Source of the DNA: Verrucomicrobiota bacterium
GTDB lineage: Bacteria > Verrucomicrobiota > Verrucomicrobiia > Opitutales > Intestinicryptomonadaceae
NCBI GenBank assembly: GCA_003343565.1
Contig: QALA01000078.1
Span: forward strand, 1-63,156
Direction of reading: 5' to 3'
Length of the DNA stretch: 63,156 nucleotides
A program made the position numbers and the translations under genes. The notes under the pieces are model-generated. The model did not search any database, was not told where the DNA came from, and saw only the letters and a program-made list of their open reading frames with translations. Each line of letters starts with the position of its first letter. Position 1 is the first letter of the stretch. This document shows, one piece after another, positions 27,482 to 36,524 of the stretch.

Positions 27482-28444
27482 TTACGCCTCCGGCGCCGCG
27501 CCGAGCCCGGCGAGATTCTCTTGAGGCCGCGAAGAATCCTGCGCGCAGGCTTGGGCCGCCAGACTCGCCGCTCTCTCGGCGGCCTGGCGGGCGTCGGCAG
27601 CGGCCTGTTCGGCCTTTTCGCGCTGTCTGGCGGTTTCGGCTTGGCGGCTCTCCCATGTGGAGTGAAAGGCGGGCCACACAAAGGTCTCGATTGTCTTTGC
27701 CGCTCTTAAATCAAGGTCGTAGTCAATGAGGCAGCCGCATATTCTGGAGTCGTACAAAGCCATTTTAAACTGGCGCGGCCTGCCGTCCACAAATTTATCC
27801 AAGACCGGACGCCAGTCGCGCCCCAGGCAGCCCTCCCACGGGCCGGTCATTCCGGCGTCCGTCTGGTAGGCCGTCCCCTGCGGCAATACGCGCGCGTCCG
27901 CCGTCGGAATGTGTGTGTGAGTGCCGACCACCGCGGCGACCTTGCCGTCCAAGTGCCAGCCCATGGAGACTTTTTCGGACGACGTTTCCGCGTGAAAATC
28001 CAAAAACACCGCGTCGCAAAGCGGGGAGATTTTTTCGACCATGCGCGTCGCGGCCGCATAGGGGCAATCCGACTTTATCTTCATCAGCGTCTGCCCCAAA
28101 AGACAAAAGACTCCGAGCCTGACCCCGCCCTTTTCCACTATCGTAAAGTCGCGGCCGGGATTGCCCTGCGGAATGTTCGCCGGGCGGCACATGCATTCGA
28201 CGGAGTCTATCTCTCCCTCAAGCGAACGCTGGTCCCAAAGGTGGTCTCCGAGAGTTATGGCGTCCACGCCAAACTTGAAGAGATCCTTTGCTATGCTCTT
28301 TGTTATTCCGTTGCCGCCGGCTGCGTTTTCCGCATTGGCGATTACAAAATCGACTTTCAGTTCCTCCCTTATTCTCCGCAGATTTTCGGCGAGAATAGAG
28401 CGGCCCGGACGCCCAACTATGTCTCCGAGAAAAAGAATTCTCAT
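27482..28444 (-). CDS. ymdB: YmdB-type metallophosphoesterase
   Basis: A 320-residue member of the TIGR00282 metallophosphoesterase family, whose Bacillus member hydrolyses 2',3'- or 3',5'-cyclic nucleotides. Metal-binding motifs: FLGDIVGRPG, NAENAAGGNG, LGDHLWDQ, FHAETSSEK and GTHTHIPTAD. The start at 28444 shares one base with the adk stop. Residues from about 267 onward form an extra tail: a charged, Ala/Gln/Arg-rich helix (RQREKAEQAAADARQAAERA) that should be coiled coil, ending in a low-complexity piece. The core family ends before this tail, so it is an addition, perhaps an interaction segment. Confidence 0.9.
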   Translation of the reverse strand: MRILFLGDIVGRPGRSILAENLRRIREELKVDFVIANAENAAGGNGITKSIAKDLFKFGVDAITLGDHLWDQRSLEGEIDSVECMCRPANIPQGNPGRDFTIVEKGGVRLGVFCLLGQTLMKIKSDCPYAAATRMVEKISPLCDAVFLDFHAETSSEKVSMGWHLDGKVAAVVGTHTHIPTADARVLPQGTAYQTDAGMTGPWEGCLGRDWRPVLDKFVDGRPRQFKMALYDSRICGCLIDYDLDLRAAKTIETFVWPAFHSTWESRQAETARQREKAEQAAADARQAAERAASLAAQACAQDSSRPQENLAGLGAAPEA

Positions 28445-29124
28445 TATATGCCGCCCCGCTCGATAAATCCCAATTTTTCGCAAGCCTCCCGCATGTCGGC
28501 AAGCGCGCCGCGGGGCGAAAGTTCGGAAGGCAGCTCCGCCAAAAGCCCCTTCTTGGAATAATACTCGACAAGCGGAAAAGTCTCCCTGTCAAACACCTCA
28601 AGGCGCTTTTTTACGGTTTCGGGCTTGTCGTCGTCGCGCACGTAGAGCTCCCCGGCGCACTTGTCGCAAACGCCGGATACTTTCGGGGGATTGAAGTCCT
28701 TGTGAAACGAGGCCTGGCAGTTGCGGCAGATCAGCCTGCCGGAAATCCTCCTGACAATCTCGTCTTCCGGAACGTCCAAATAAAACACCGCCGAAACCGC
28801 CTCGCCCATCTTTGCAAGCATGTCCTCCAACATTTCCGCCTGCCGGACATTCCGCGGAAACCCGTCCAATATAAATCCGTTTTCCGCGTCGGGACGCCCT
28901 ATGCGCTCGGCGACCATCGCCGCCGTCACGTCGTCCGGGACGAGTTCGCCCTTTTTCATATACGATTCGGCCAATTTCCCCAAGTCTGTGCCGTTTTTGA
29001 GATTGTACCTGAACAAATCTCCGGTGGAAATCTGCACTATTCCGAGCAACTCGCCGATAGCCGCAGCCCGCGTGCCCTTACCGCTGCCCGGCGCTCCGAG
29101 CATGATTATATTGGCCTTTTTCAT
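28444..29124 (-). CDS. adk: Adenylate kinase
   Basis: A 226-residue enzyme interconverting AMP + ATP and 2 ADP. P-loop LGAPGSGKGT, AMP-binding QISTGDLFR and FILDGFPRN, and a zinc-type LID with four cysteines (CRNC and CDKC). The single base shared with ymdB shows the two are cotranscribed. Only 19 bases separate its start from the first possible start of the divergent DNA polymerase gene. Confidence 0.95.
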   Translation of the reverse strand: MKKANIIMLGAPGSGKGTRAAAIGELLGIVQISTGDLFRYNLKNGTDLGKLAESYMKKGELVPDDVTAAMVAERIGRPDAENGFILDGFPRNVRQAEMLEDMLAKMGEAVSAVFYLDVPEDEIVRRISGRLICRNCQASFHKDFNPPKVSGVCDKCAGELYVRDDDKPETVKKRLEVFDRETFPLVEYYSKKGLLAELPSELSPRGALADMREACEKLGFIERGGI

Positions 29125-29143
29125 CTCTTTTTATTCTTAAAAT

Positions 29144-31396
29144 ATGAATGGCACATTTAGTTTGAAAAAAGGGTCTAATGCAAGCAAACTTAACATAATG
29201 TTGCAAGAGACGGACACAAAAACGGCCGCGGACTCCATCTGCGGAATATACGCCGACGCCGAAGGCGGATTGTTCCTATGCATGGCGGACGCCTCCGGCG
29301 GGCGCAGTTGCGTGTCCACGCGGTTCGAGCCCTTCGCGTGGATATGCGAGCGCGCGGACGCATCCAAATACGCCTGCAACACGCTCCATATGAATGGCCC
29401 CGCCTCCGCGCCGCTCGACACCCTCGCAAAATTCGCAAATCCGGCCGTTCTTGAAAAATTTTTCAAAGAGCGCGACAAGTCCCTTCCGATAGAGCGCGTA
29501 ATCGGCATCGAAAACCAGTATCTGATGGCCAACCGCGCCCGAATGTTCGCCTCCGTCCCGTTCGACCGCCTGCGGAGAATGCAGTTGGACATAGAAGTGT
29601 ATTCCGAACGCGGCTTCCCGCGCGCCGAAATCGACGCCGACAGAATAATCGCAGTCGGGCTTTCCGGCGAGGGGGGACAGAAGATTCTGGAGATAGACGA
29701 AATGTCCGCAAAGGCCGAAAAAAAGCTGCTCGAAAATCTCCGCCTGGAAATACTGCGCCGCGATCCCGACATAATCGAGGGGCACAACATATACAAATTC
29801 GACCTGCAATACATACGCGAACGCTGCGCCAAAGTCGGCGCGTCGATGGATTGGGGGCGCTTCGGCGCGCCCGTAAAATTCCGCCAAAGCCGCCTCTCGA
29901 TAGCCGAGCGCACGCTCGCGTATCCGCGCTGCGACATTCCCGGAAGAACGGTGGTCGACACGTTGCACCTGGTGCAATTTTACGACTTGAACGCGCGCGA
30001 GATGGAGTCGTACTCGCTCAAGTACGCCGCCGTGCACTTCGGGATAAGCGACGAAAACGAGCGCACCTACATACGCGGCGACCTCATAAAAGACGCGTTT
30101 TTCAACGACCGCCGCGCGTTTTGCGCATACCTGTCCGACGACCTTCGCGAGACCGCCGGAATCGCAGAGCGCCTCCTGCCGACATACATCGCGCAAGTCC
30201 GAAACTTCCCGCTGACCCTTCAGGACTGCATTTTGCGCGGAAGCGGAACCAAAGTCGAAAGCGTGTTTCTGGAAAAATATCTGCACGCCGGCGCGGCGCT
30301 TCCGACTCCCGGCGACGGCGGATACTTTGAGGGCGCGCTGTCGCAAAGCTACGAGCTTGGCGTGTTCAGGAATGTGCTGCACTACGACGTGGCCTCGCTC
30401 TACCCCAGCCTCCTGCTCTCCATCGGGAAATGTCCGCCCAACGACCACCTGAAAATTTTTCTAAGCTCGCTTGCGAAGCTGCGCGAATACAGGCTCGAAT
30501 ACAAGCGCAAGGCGCGCGAGTGCGGCGACCCGAAATTGAAAAGGGAATACCAGACCCGCCAGCAAAGTTTCAAGATACTCATAAATTCCTTTTACGGATA
30601 CCTCGGCCTCCGCGGGGCGATTTTCGCAGACACTCAGCTTGCCGAAGAAGTGACGCGGCGCGGGCGCGAACTTCTCAAAAAGCTCATGGAAGCGTTCAGC
30701 CGCGCCGGCTGCAAAATTCTGGAGGCAGACACGGACGGGCTCTATGTCTGCGCCCCGAAATATTTCGACGTTCCGGAAAAGCTCTTGGAGAAAGTCGGGG
30801 GCGTCCTGCCGGAGGGCGTCGATTTGGAATTTGACGGAAAGTACCGCGCAATGCTTTGCTACAAGGCGAAAAACTACGCCCTGCTGGAGGACGGCAAGAT
30901 TGTCCTGCGCGGCTCGTCGTTTCGCAGCCGCTCGACCGAGCCGATTTTCCGCTCGCTAACCCACTGCCTGATCAAGGCCCTTCTGGAGGACGACACTTCG
31001 GAAATTATGGAGAAAATCTCCGAGACCGAACAAAGAATACGCTCCGGCAAAGCCGACATTTCCGAACTTGCGCGCTGCGAATTTATCGGCAAGAGCTGCC
31101 AGCAGTACGAGAGCGAAATAAAGCGCAACGCCCGCGTCCGGCGCGCGGCAATGGAGGCCGCGCTTCTCATGAATCCCAAGCCGGAAATAGGCGACAGGGT
31201 GTGCTATTACATAGCGGCCGGAACCGCCGCAAAGACCGCCGATTGGAAGCGCGCCCGCCCGGCGGAGGCCTCCGAGCTTGAGCCTTACGACGCGAATTAC
31301 TACCTCTCGAAGCTCGGCGACTGGCGGAAAAAATATTCGGACATCGCGCCGTTTCTTGCGGAAAAAAAGGACTCGCAGGCCGAATTTGAATTTTGA
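29144..31396 (+). CDS. Family B DNA polymerase
   Basis: A 750-residue replicative-type family B polymerase with proofreading. Exonuclease motifs: LDIEVYSERG (Exo I), GHNIYKFDLQY (Exo II) and YLSDDLRET (Exo III). Polymerase motifs: DVASLYPSLL (A), KILINSFYGYLG (B) and EADTDGLYV (C, with the catalytic DTD). The overall form is closer to archaeal-like polymerases than to E. coli Pol II, by impression only. The start is uncertain: 29144 or the Met at 29198 are both possible, with no clear ribosome binding site; 29198 would leave more room for divergent promoters with adk. The gene ends at 31396, followed by a gene-free stretch. Confidence 0.88.
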   Translation: MNGTFSLKKGSNASKLNIMLQETDTKTAADSICGIYADAEGGLFLCMADASGGRSCVSTRFEPFAWICERADASKYACNTLHMNGPASAPLDTLAKFANPAVLEKFFKERDKSLPIERVIGIENQYLMANRARMFASVPFDRLRRMQLDIEVYSERGFPRAEIDADRIIAVGLSGEGGQKILEIDEMSAKAEKKLLENLRLEILRRDPDIIEGHNIYKFDLQYIRERCAKVGASMDWGRFGAPVKFRQSRLSIAERTLAYPRCDIPGRTVVDTLHLVQFYDLNAREMESYSLKYAAVHFGISDENERTYIRGDLIKDAFFNDRRAFCAYLSDDLRETAGIAERLLPTYIAQVRNFPLTLQDCILRGSGTKVESVFLEKYLHAGAALPTPGDGGYFEGALSQSYELGVFRNVLHYDVASLYPSLLLSIGKCPPNDHLKIFLSSLAKLREYRLEYKRKARECGDPKLKREYQTRQQSFKILINSFYGYLGLRGAIFADTQLAEEVTRRGRELLKKLMEAFSRAGCKILEADTDGLYVCAPKYFDVPEKLLEKVGGVLPEGVDLEFDGKYRAMLCYKAKNYALLEDGKIVLRGSSFRSRSTEPIFRSLTHCLIKALLEDDTSEIMEKISETEQRIRSGKADISELARCEFIGKSCQQYESEIKRNARVRRAAMEAALLMNPKPEIGDRVCYYIAAGTAAKTADWKRARPAEASELEPYDANYYLSKLGDWRKKYSDIAPFLAEKKDSQAEFEF

Positions 31397-32063
31397 CGCA
31401 TTCTCATTGTTTCCAGCATCTCGACAAGCAGGCGTTTTAACGATTAAAAAAGCGGATAAATCAAACGCGCTTAATACTGCCCCTTTTGCCTTCCCGCTTC
31501 CGAAGATTGCAATTTTTATATGCGCGATTTTTTACTAAAGAAATCGCCAAAATTTTTTCGTCGCGCATTTGCCTTCCATATTTCCTCAAGTTGTTTCGGC
31601 AATAAATCCGAAATATTGCAGCGCGATTGCGGACTTCGGGCGGGGAAACTGCCAAGCATGGGCAAAATAACGGAAAACTTGCCCTATAGTTTTACGCCGT
31701 TTCCCGGCATATTCCACTTCGAATACGCAGGCATTATCGGCAATATCGCAACGCCGGCTTTACATGGCGGTTTGCAATCCCATTTCTTTAAGTTTGTCAG
31801 GCCGGAACGCGACAGACACGGCGCCCGCAAGATCCGGCCAATTGCCCGCTAAGAAGCAACGAATTGAGAGCTATGAACTACGAGCTTCAATGCAGGGGAC
31901 AAAGAACGCGACTACGCGCAAGCCCCACGCAAAACCCGCAACGCAATGCCCGCAATAACGCCCGCAATTTTTCCGCGCCGCAAGCTGTAAAAGGAAATTC
32001 AACCGAGCTGCGCACGGCGCAAACTTGCCGACGCAAGTTCGCAGGCGCGCAAAGCGGTCGAAG
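31397..32063. other. Intergenic between convergent genes, nothing recognised
   Basis: About 670 bases between the ends of the polymerase and thrS genes. Frames here are short, of odd composition and without family resemblance. I find no clear repeat shared with other parts of the window. Confidence 0.4.
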
Positions 32064-32089
32064 AAAATGCCCGCAAAAAAGATGCGGGC
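32064..32089 (-). terminator. Possible terminator of thrS
   Basis: Minus strand: GCCCGCA and TGCGGGC form a seven-base-pair hairpin around a T-rich loop, followed by ATTTTC. It lies 12 bases past the thrS stop. The T-tract is short. Confidence 0.4.
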
Positions 32090-32101
32090 GATGCGCGCGC
32101 A

Positions 32102-33931
32102 TTAGAAGCCGTCGGGCAGTTGACGCTCGCGTATGTCGCAAAGCAGCATCTCTACAGCCTCGTCAACCTGCCGAACTCCCTCGAAAGATTTGCGTATGCG
32201 CGAACGCACGGCCACCGCGCCGGACTCCGCCTCCTTGCGCCCCACGACAAACATGTGCGGAACCTTCGCCGTCTCGGCGTTGCGGATTTTGGCTCCAAGC
32301 TTCTCCGCGCTGTCGTCCATGGACACCCTCACGCCGGCTTTCTTGAGTTTTGCGTAAATCCCGTCGGCATATTCAATCACGTCTTCGCCGAGCGTCAGAA
32401 TGCGCACCTGCTCCGGAGCCAGCCACGTGGGAAAATTCCCCGCAAAGTGCTCAATCAAAACGCCCGTAAAACGCTCAAGAGAACCGAAAGGCGCCCGGTG
32501 TATCATTATCGGACGGTGCGGCTTGTTGTCCGACCCGACGTAGGTGAGGTCGAAACGCTCCGGCAGATTGTAGTCAACCTGAACGGTGCCCAGCTGCCAC
32601 TCGCGCCCGATCACGTCCTTGACGACAAAATCGATTTTCGGCCCGTAAAATGCGGCCTCGCCCACCTCCTCAGTAAACGGAACGCCCAAACTTTTGGCGG
32701 CCTTGCGTATGGCGGACTCGCTCTTGTCCCAATTCTCGTCGGAACCGACGTACTTGTCGCTGGCCGGATCGCGCAGGGAAATGCGCACGCGGTACTCGCG
32801 CATTCCAATCTTCTCGAACACGGCCTTGACCAAATCCAAACAGCCCTGAATTTCGGCGTCGAGCTGTTCGGGAGTGCAAAATATGTGGGCGTCGTCCTGG
32901 GTGAATCCGCGCACGCGCGTCATGCCGTTTAACTCGCCGGACTGCTCCCAGCGGTAGACGCTCCCGAACTCCGCAAGCCGCACGGGAAGTTCGCGGTACG
33001 AATGAGGATCGCTCTTGTAAATCTCGACGTGGAACGGGCAGTTCATCGGCTTTAGCAAAAATCCCTCGATTTCGCCCGATTCGATTTTCGGCTCAAAATC
33101 CGCCATGTTCGCGCGGCCTTCGGCAAGCTCGCGCAAGTCGTCGCGCTCGACTATCGGCACAAACTGCGAATCCTTGTAATAGGGGAAGTGCCCGCTCGTG
33201 CGAAACAGCCCCAGCTTGCCTATGTGCGGAGTAAACACCTGCTGGTATCCCTGCGCGCGCAAAAGTTCGAGTATGAAATCCTGAAGGCTCTGGCGAATGA
33301 GCGCCCCGCGCGGCTTCCACAGAATCAGCCCCTGCCCGACTTTGTCGTCTATCGCAAAGAGCCCCATCTCCTTGCCAAGCTTGCGGTGGTCGCGCAATTT
33401 GGCCTCTTCCATCTGGCTGAGGAACGAATCCAACTCCTCCTTCGACTCAAACGCCGTGCCGTAAATGCGCTGAAGCTGTTTGTTGTTCTCGTCCCCGCGG
33501 TGGTACGCCCCGGCAATCGACAGCAGTTTAAACGCCTTTATGCGCTTCGAGTAGTCCACATGCGGACCCGCGCACAAGTCGCAGAAATCCCCGTTGCGGT
33601 AGAATGTGATTTTCTCGTCCGGCGGAACGTCCGCAAGACGGCCGAGTTTGTACTCGGCCTGTCCCGATTGGCGAATGAGCTTTTCGGCCTCGTCGCGGGA
33701 AAGTTCAATGCGCTCGAACTTTTGGTTTTCGCCTATAATGCGGCGCATTTCCGCCTCTATTTTGGCGAGATCTTCGGCCGTAAACTTGTGGTCCAAGTCA
33801 AAGTCGTAATAGAAGCCGGAATCGGTCGCCGGGCCGATGTCCAATTTGGCTTCGGGAAACAGTTTCAACACGGCCGCCGCGAGTATGTGCGACGCGCTGT
33901 GGCGTATCTTGTGCAATTGTTCTTGATTCAT
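32102..33931 (-). CDS. thrS: Threonine-tRNA ligase lacking the TGS domain
   Basis: A 609-residue class II synthetase. It begins directly with the editing domain: HKIRHSASHILAAAV corresponds to E. coli residues from about 69, with the HXXXH pair in HSASH and the editing-site cysteine in DLCAGPH. Class II core motifs are FGSVYRWEQSGE, MNCPFH (zinc cysteine), RGFTQDDAHIF and HRAPFGSLERF, followed by the anticodon-binding domain. E. coli ThrRS is 642 residues and has an N-terminal TGS domain of about 60 residues; none is encoded upstream in frame here. Such shortened forms are known in some bacteria. Start at 33931 has no competitor. Confidence 0.93.
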   Translation of the reverse strand: MNQEQLHKIRHSASHILAAAVLKLFPEAKLDIGPATDSGFYYDFDLDHKFTAEDLAKIEAEMRRIIGENQKFERIELSRDEAEKLIRQSGQAEYKLGRLADVPPDEKITFYRNGDFCDLCAGPHVDYSKRIKAFKLLSIAGAYHRGDENNKQLQRIYGTAFESKEELDSFLSQMEEAKLRDHRKLGKEMGLFAIDDKVGQGLILWKPRGALIRQSLQDFILELLRAQGYQQVFTPHIGKLGLFRTSGHFPYYKDSQFVPIVERDDLRELAEGRANMADFEPKIESGEIEGFLLKPMNCPFHVEIYKSDPHSYRELPVRLAEFGSVYRWEQSGELNGMTRVRGFTQDDAHIFCTPEQLDAEIQGCLDLVKAVFEKIGMREYRVRISLRDPASDKYVGSDENWDKSESAIRKAAKSLGVPFTEEVGEAAFYGPKIDFVVKDVIGREWQLGTVQVDYNLPERFDLTYVGSDNKPHRPIMIHRAPFGSLERFTGVLIEHFAGNFPTWLAPEQVRILTLGEDVIEYADGIYAKLKKAGVRVSMDDSAEKLGAKIRNAETAKVPHMFVVGRKEAESGAVAVRSRIRKSFEGVRQVDEAVEMLLCDIRERQLPDGF

Positions 33932-34187
33932 TTTAAATTAAAATATCGCCGCAAATTTTATCGGACGCGCGGCGCGCCGTCGGCTCGACGCCGTTCGGAC
34001 GCCTTCCGCATGTCGAATCGCGCGGGGCAATATCCGGTTTCGTTCGCTCCCTTATCCCGCGCGTCGAAAAACTTTTGCGCGCGGGGCGGGAACGCCCAAT
34101 CTCCGGCTGCCGCCGCATTCAAGCCGAATACGCCCCATAGTGGAACACGCCGCTTAAAAGTAAAGTTTTTTATCGCCAAACAAACAA

Positions 34188-34229
34188 GACAAAACGCGCG
34201 CAAGGCAGTCCGTTTGCGCGCGTTTTGTC
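34188..34229 (-). terminator. Strong terminator-type hairpin
   Basis: A perfect 16-base-pair inverted repeat (34188-34203 with 34214-34229; arm GACAAAACGCGCGCAA) with a ten-base loop. On the minus strand it follows the second PEP-CTERM gene by 40 bases and leads into TTGTTTGTTT. It can fold on both strands but has no gene ending on the plus side. Confidence 0.7.
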
Positions 34230-34268
34230 CGCCGTTAAAATGCGGGAAAAAAAATGCGGCAGCCGCCG

Positions 34269-35741
34269 CTATTTTCTCCTCCTACAAGCCGCAAGAGCCA
34301 ACGCGAGCGCGCCGAATGCGGCCGCGACCGAAGAGGGTTCGGGAATGGCGAACGTTATCGAATTGTCACCCAAGACGTAGTCGTAATTGGAGGATATGTC
34401 GAACTTGCTCCAATCGACATCTCCGGCATCAATGAGGTCGGAGAGCGCAAAACTTATGGAGGACTTTCCGTCGAAGGCGCCGGAAGATATGTCAAATACG
34501 AGCGCCCCGTAGGAGTCCGAATCCGACACCGACGCCCCAATCAATTTTGCATAATCGCTCTCCGACAATATTTCCAAAGTGATGTTCGACGAGGAATTCA
34601 AAGCTATGCCGCCCGAAGTCTCGACCGCTCCGCCCGCGGAGACCCTTATAGACTCCGCATTTGAAGCCCAACCGCTCCCGAAATTGAGCCTGCTTGCGCC
34701 CTCTACCGATATCGCCCCGTTCAACGCGGACGCGTCGCATTCCAAAATCAGGCTCCCGCCGCCGCGAACAGTCAGACCGGCCTTTTCCCCGGAGGCCGAA
34801 AGCGAAGTCGGCGAGGCAATCGTTATCGAATTGCCGTTGGTGTTGAACACGGCGTTTTCGCCCATGACATACTTGAGGGTTCCCGCGTTCAATCCCTGTC
34901 CGAAAACCAGATTGCCGCTGGCGCCAAGAACCCCCGCATTGTGGTTTATCGTTATGGAATCCCCCGTAAGATTTCTAAAATTGACCACACCGACGGTCAA
35001 AACCCCGCCGTTGAGATTGAGCGTGGTGCTGTTCGTCATATCCGTAGCTATGGAAGACGAAAACGAGAGGGTGCCGACATTCGCTATTGCGCCGTCCTCC
35101 ATATTGAACGTGAGGGTCGTGTCGCGCTTGTTTGTGCCGACGGAATAATTGAGATTAATCGCGTTTATATTGTAAATCCCGTTTGTGGATTCGTCGTATC
35201 CTGCGAGAGTGAGCCCCGCAGTCGTTGAAGAATATGAGGCGCCTATCATGATGGAGCCGCCGTAATCCATATTTCCCCTGAATATTATCGTGTTTACAAA
35301 TATATTCAGAAATGACGCCGTAGTGTCGTAGGCCGAATCGTTTATGTCGGTATTGTTATTCAAAAAGGAAATCGACTTGGCCTTGATGGTAAAATCCTTT
35401 GACGCATTATATTTGAACGACATTCCGGAGCCGTAGCCGCCGAGATCCGATCCGCGGGCGACATACGTGAAGCTGTTTACGTCTATGTAGTCCGCGTTGT
35501 AATCGTAAAATCCGCGGACGATGACGTCGTCTTGCGAGGTGATTCCCCCGGAGGGAATCTCCGGATCCGACGTAAAATTTCCGGACGAAAAGCCGGTAAA
35601 ATCCTTCGCCTTGCCCTGGTCGTTAAGCTCCGCCGTCAAAGTATACGTCTCCGCCGCGCACTCGGCGCCGATGAAGATTGAAAGAGCCGCAACTGACGCG
35701 CCAACAGCCCTTCTGCACAATAAACCAATTTCGCAATTCAT
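34269..35741 (-). CDS. PEP-CTERM sorting domain protein
   Basis: A 490-residue surface or exported protein. Signal peptide within the first 30 residues (ASVAALSIFIGAECAAE), a long Ser/Asn/Gly/Thr-rich passenger with autotransporter-like beta repeats (NGGVLTVGVVNFRNLTGDS, GGGSLILECDAS), then IPEPSSVAAAFGALALALAA and the tail CRRRK, which together form the PEP-CTERM anchor. Start at 35741 is supported by AGAGGAT seven bases upstream; an upstream Met at 35798 lacks a signal-peptide-like beginning. The passenger is not an enzyme I recognise. A strong hairpin terminator follows. About 57 kb of this window contains no exosortase gene for it. Confidence 0.85.
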   Translation of the reverse strand: MNCEIGLLCRRAVGASVAALSIFIGAECAAETYTLTAELNDQGKAKDFTGFSSGNFTSDPEIPSGGITSQDDVIVRGFYDYNADYIDVNSFTYVARGSDLGGYGSGMSFKYNASKDFTIKAKSISFLNNNTDINDSAYDTTASFLNIFVNTIIFRGNMDYGGSIMIGASYSSTTAGLTLAGYDESTNGIYNINAINLNYSVGTNKRDTTLTFNMEDGAIANVGTLSFSSSIATDMTNSTTLNLNGGVLTVGVVNFRNLTGDSITINHNAGVLGASGNLVFGQGLNAGTLKYVMGENAVFNTNGNSITIASPTSLSASGEKAGLTVRGGGSLILECDASALNGAISVEGASRLNFGSGWASNAESIRVSAGGAVETSGGIALNSSSNITLEILSESDYAKLIGASVSDSDSYGALVFDISSGAFDGKSSISFALSDLIDAGDVDWSKFDISSNYDYVLGDNSITFAIPEPSSVAAAFGALALALAACRRRK

Positions 35742-36524
35742 ATCTCGATCCTCTGCAATTAAATTTAAAAGACGCGCTTTCCCAAATATTTCATACAAGT
35801 TTCATGCGGCATTTTTTATTTTTACTAATCAAACCCAACTTACATTATTCGGAAAATTTCGGACGCGTTTTAATAAATCTATAATTTGTTTTTTATCTTT
35901 CCGCAGCCTAAATGTCAACCTTAATAAAAGAAGATTTCGCCACACACCCGAATGGGCAGAGCCCGCCACCGCCATTTCTCAAATGTAAAAATCATGGCCG
36001 ACGTTCCAAAACTTTGCATGCGCGCCCAAAAGGTTAGGCCTGCGGCACAACGCATACGCCGCAAAAAAAATGCGACGCTCCCTTTCGCGCATTCAAACGC
36101 GCCCATACTGCCGAAAAAAACGCGTTCGCCGCTTCGCGCGAAACAGCAGGCGCGACGGCGCGCGGGCAGAATGCGAAAATACCGCCGGGCAAACGGATTG
36201 GCCCGCCGCCATAACTAAAAGCCTTCCGCAAGTCCGACAACGGCATCTGCTAATTGCAAACCGCCCCTCCCGCAAAACAATCCGCGTCCGCCGCGCAGTA
36301 GATTTGCAATAGCCTTTGCAACACCCCCCCGCGCCGCCGCACCTTCAACGGCAAAACTTCACTTCTTGCAAAAATTAAAAATCTGCCAAACGCACAAAGC
36401 AAACGCATCAAACCTTCCGGAGCGATACGAGCCGGAAATACGGCAGAACAAACGCAAACGCCCGCGCCGCCGCGCAACGGGCGGCAAAAACAGCTTCGAG
36501 AAGCAATACCGCTTCGAGTCCAAT
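35742..36524. other. Intergenic, nothing recognised
   Basis: An AT-rich part (35760-35930) upstream of the PEP-CTERM gene is its likely promoter region. The remainder is GC-rich, Arg/Pro-coding in all frames and without recognisable genes. A weak hairpin at about 36490-36515 could end the LysM gene transcript. Confidence 0.4.

Noticed and set aside
36490..36515. Terminator after the LysM gene
   Set aside because: The stem has only about five pairs and no T-tract directly after it.
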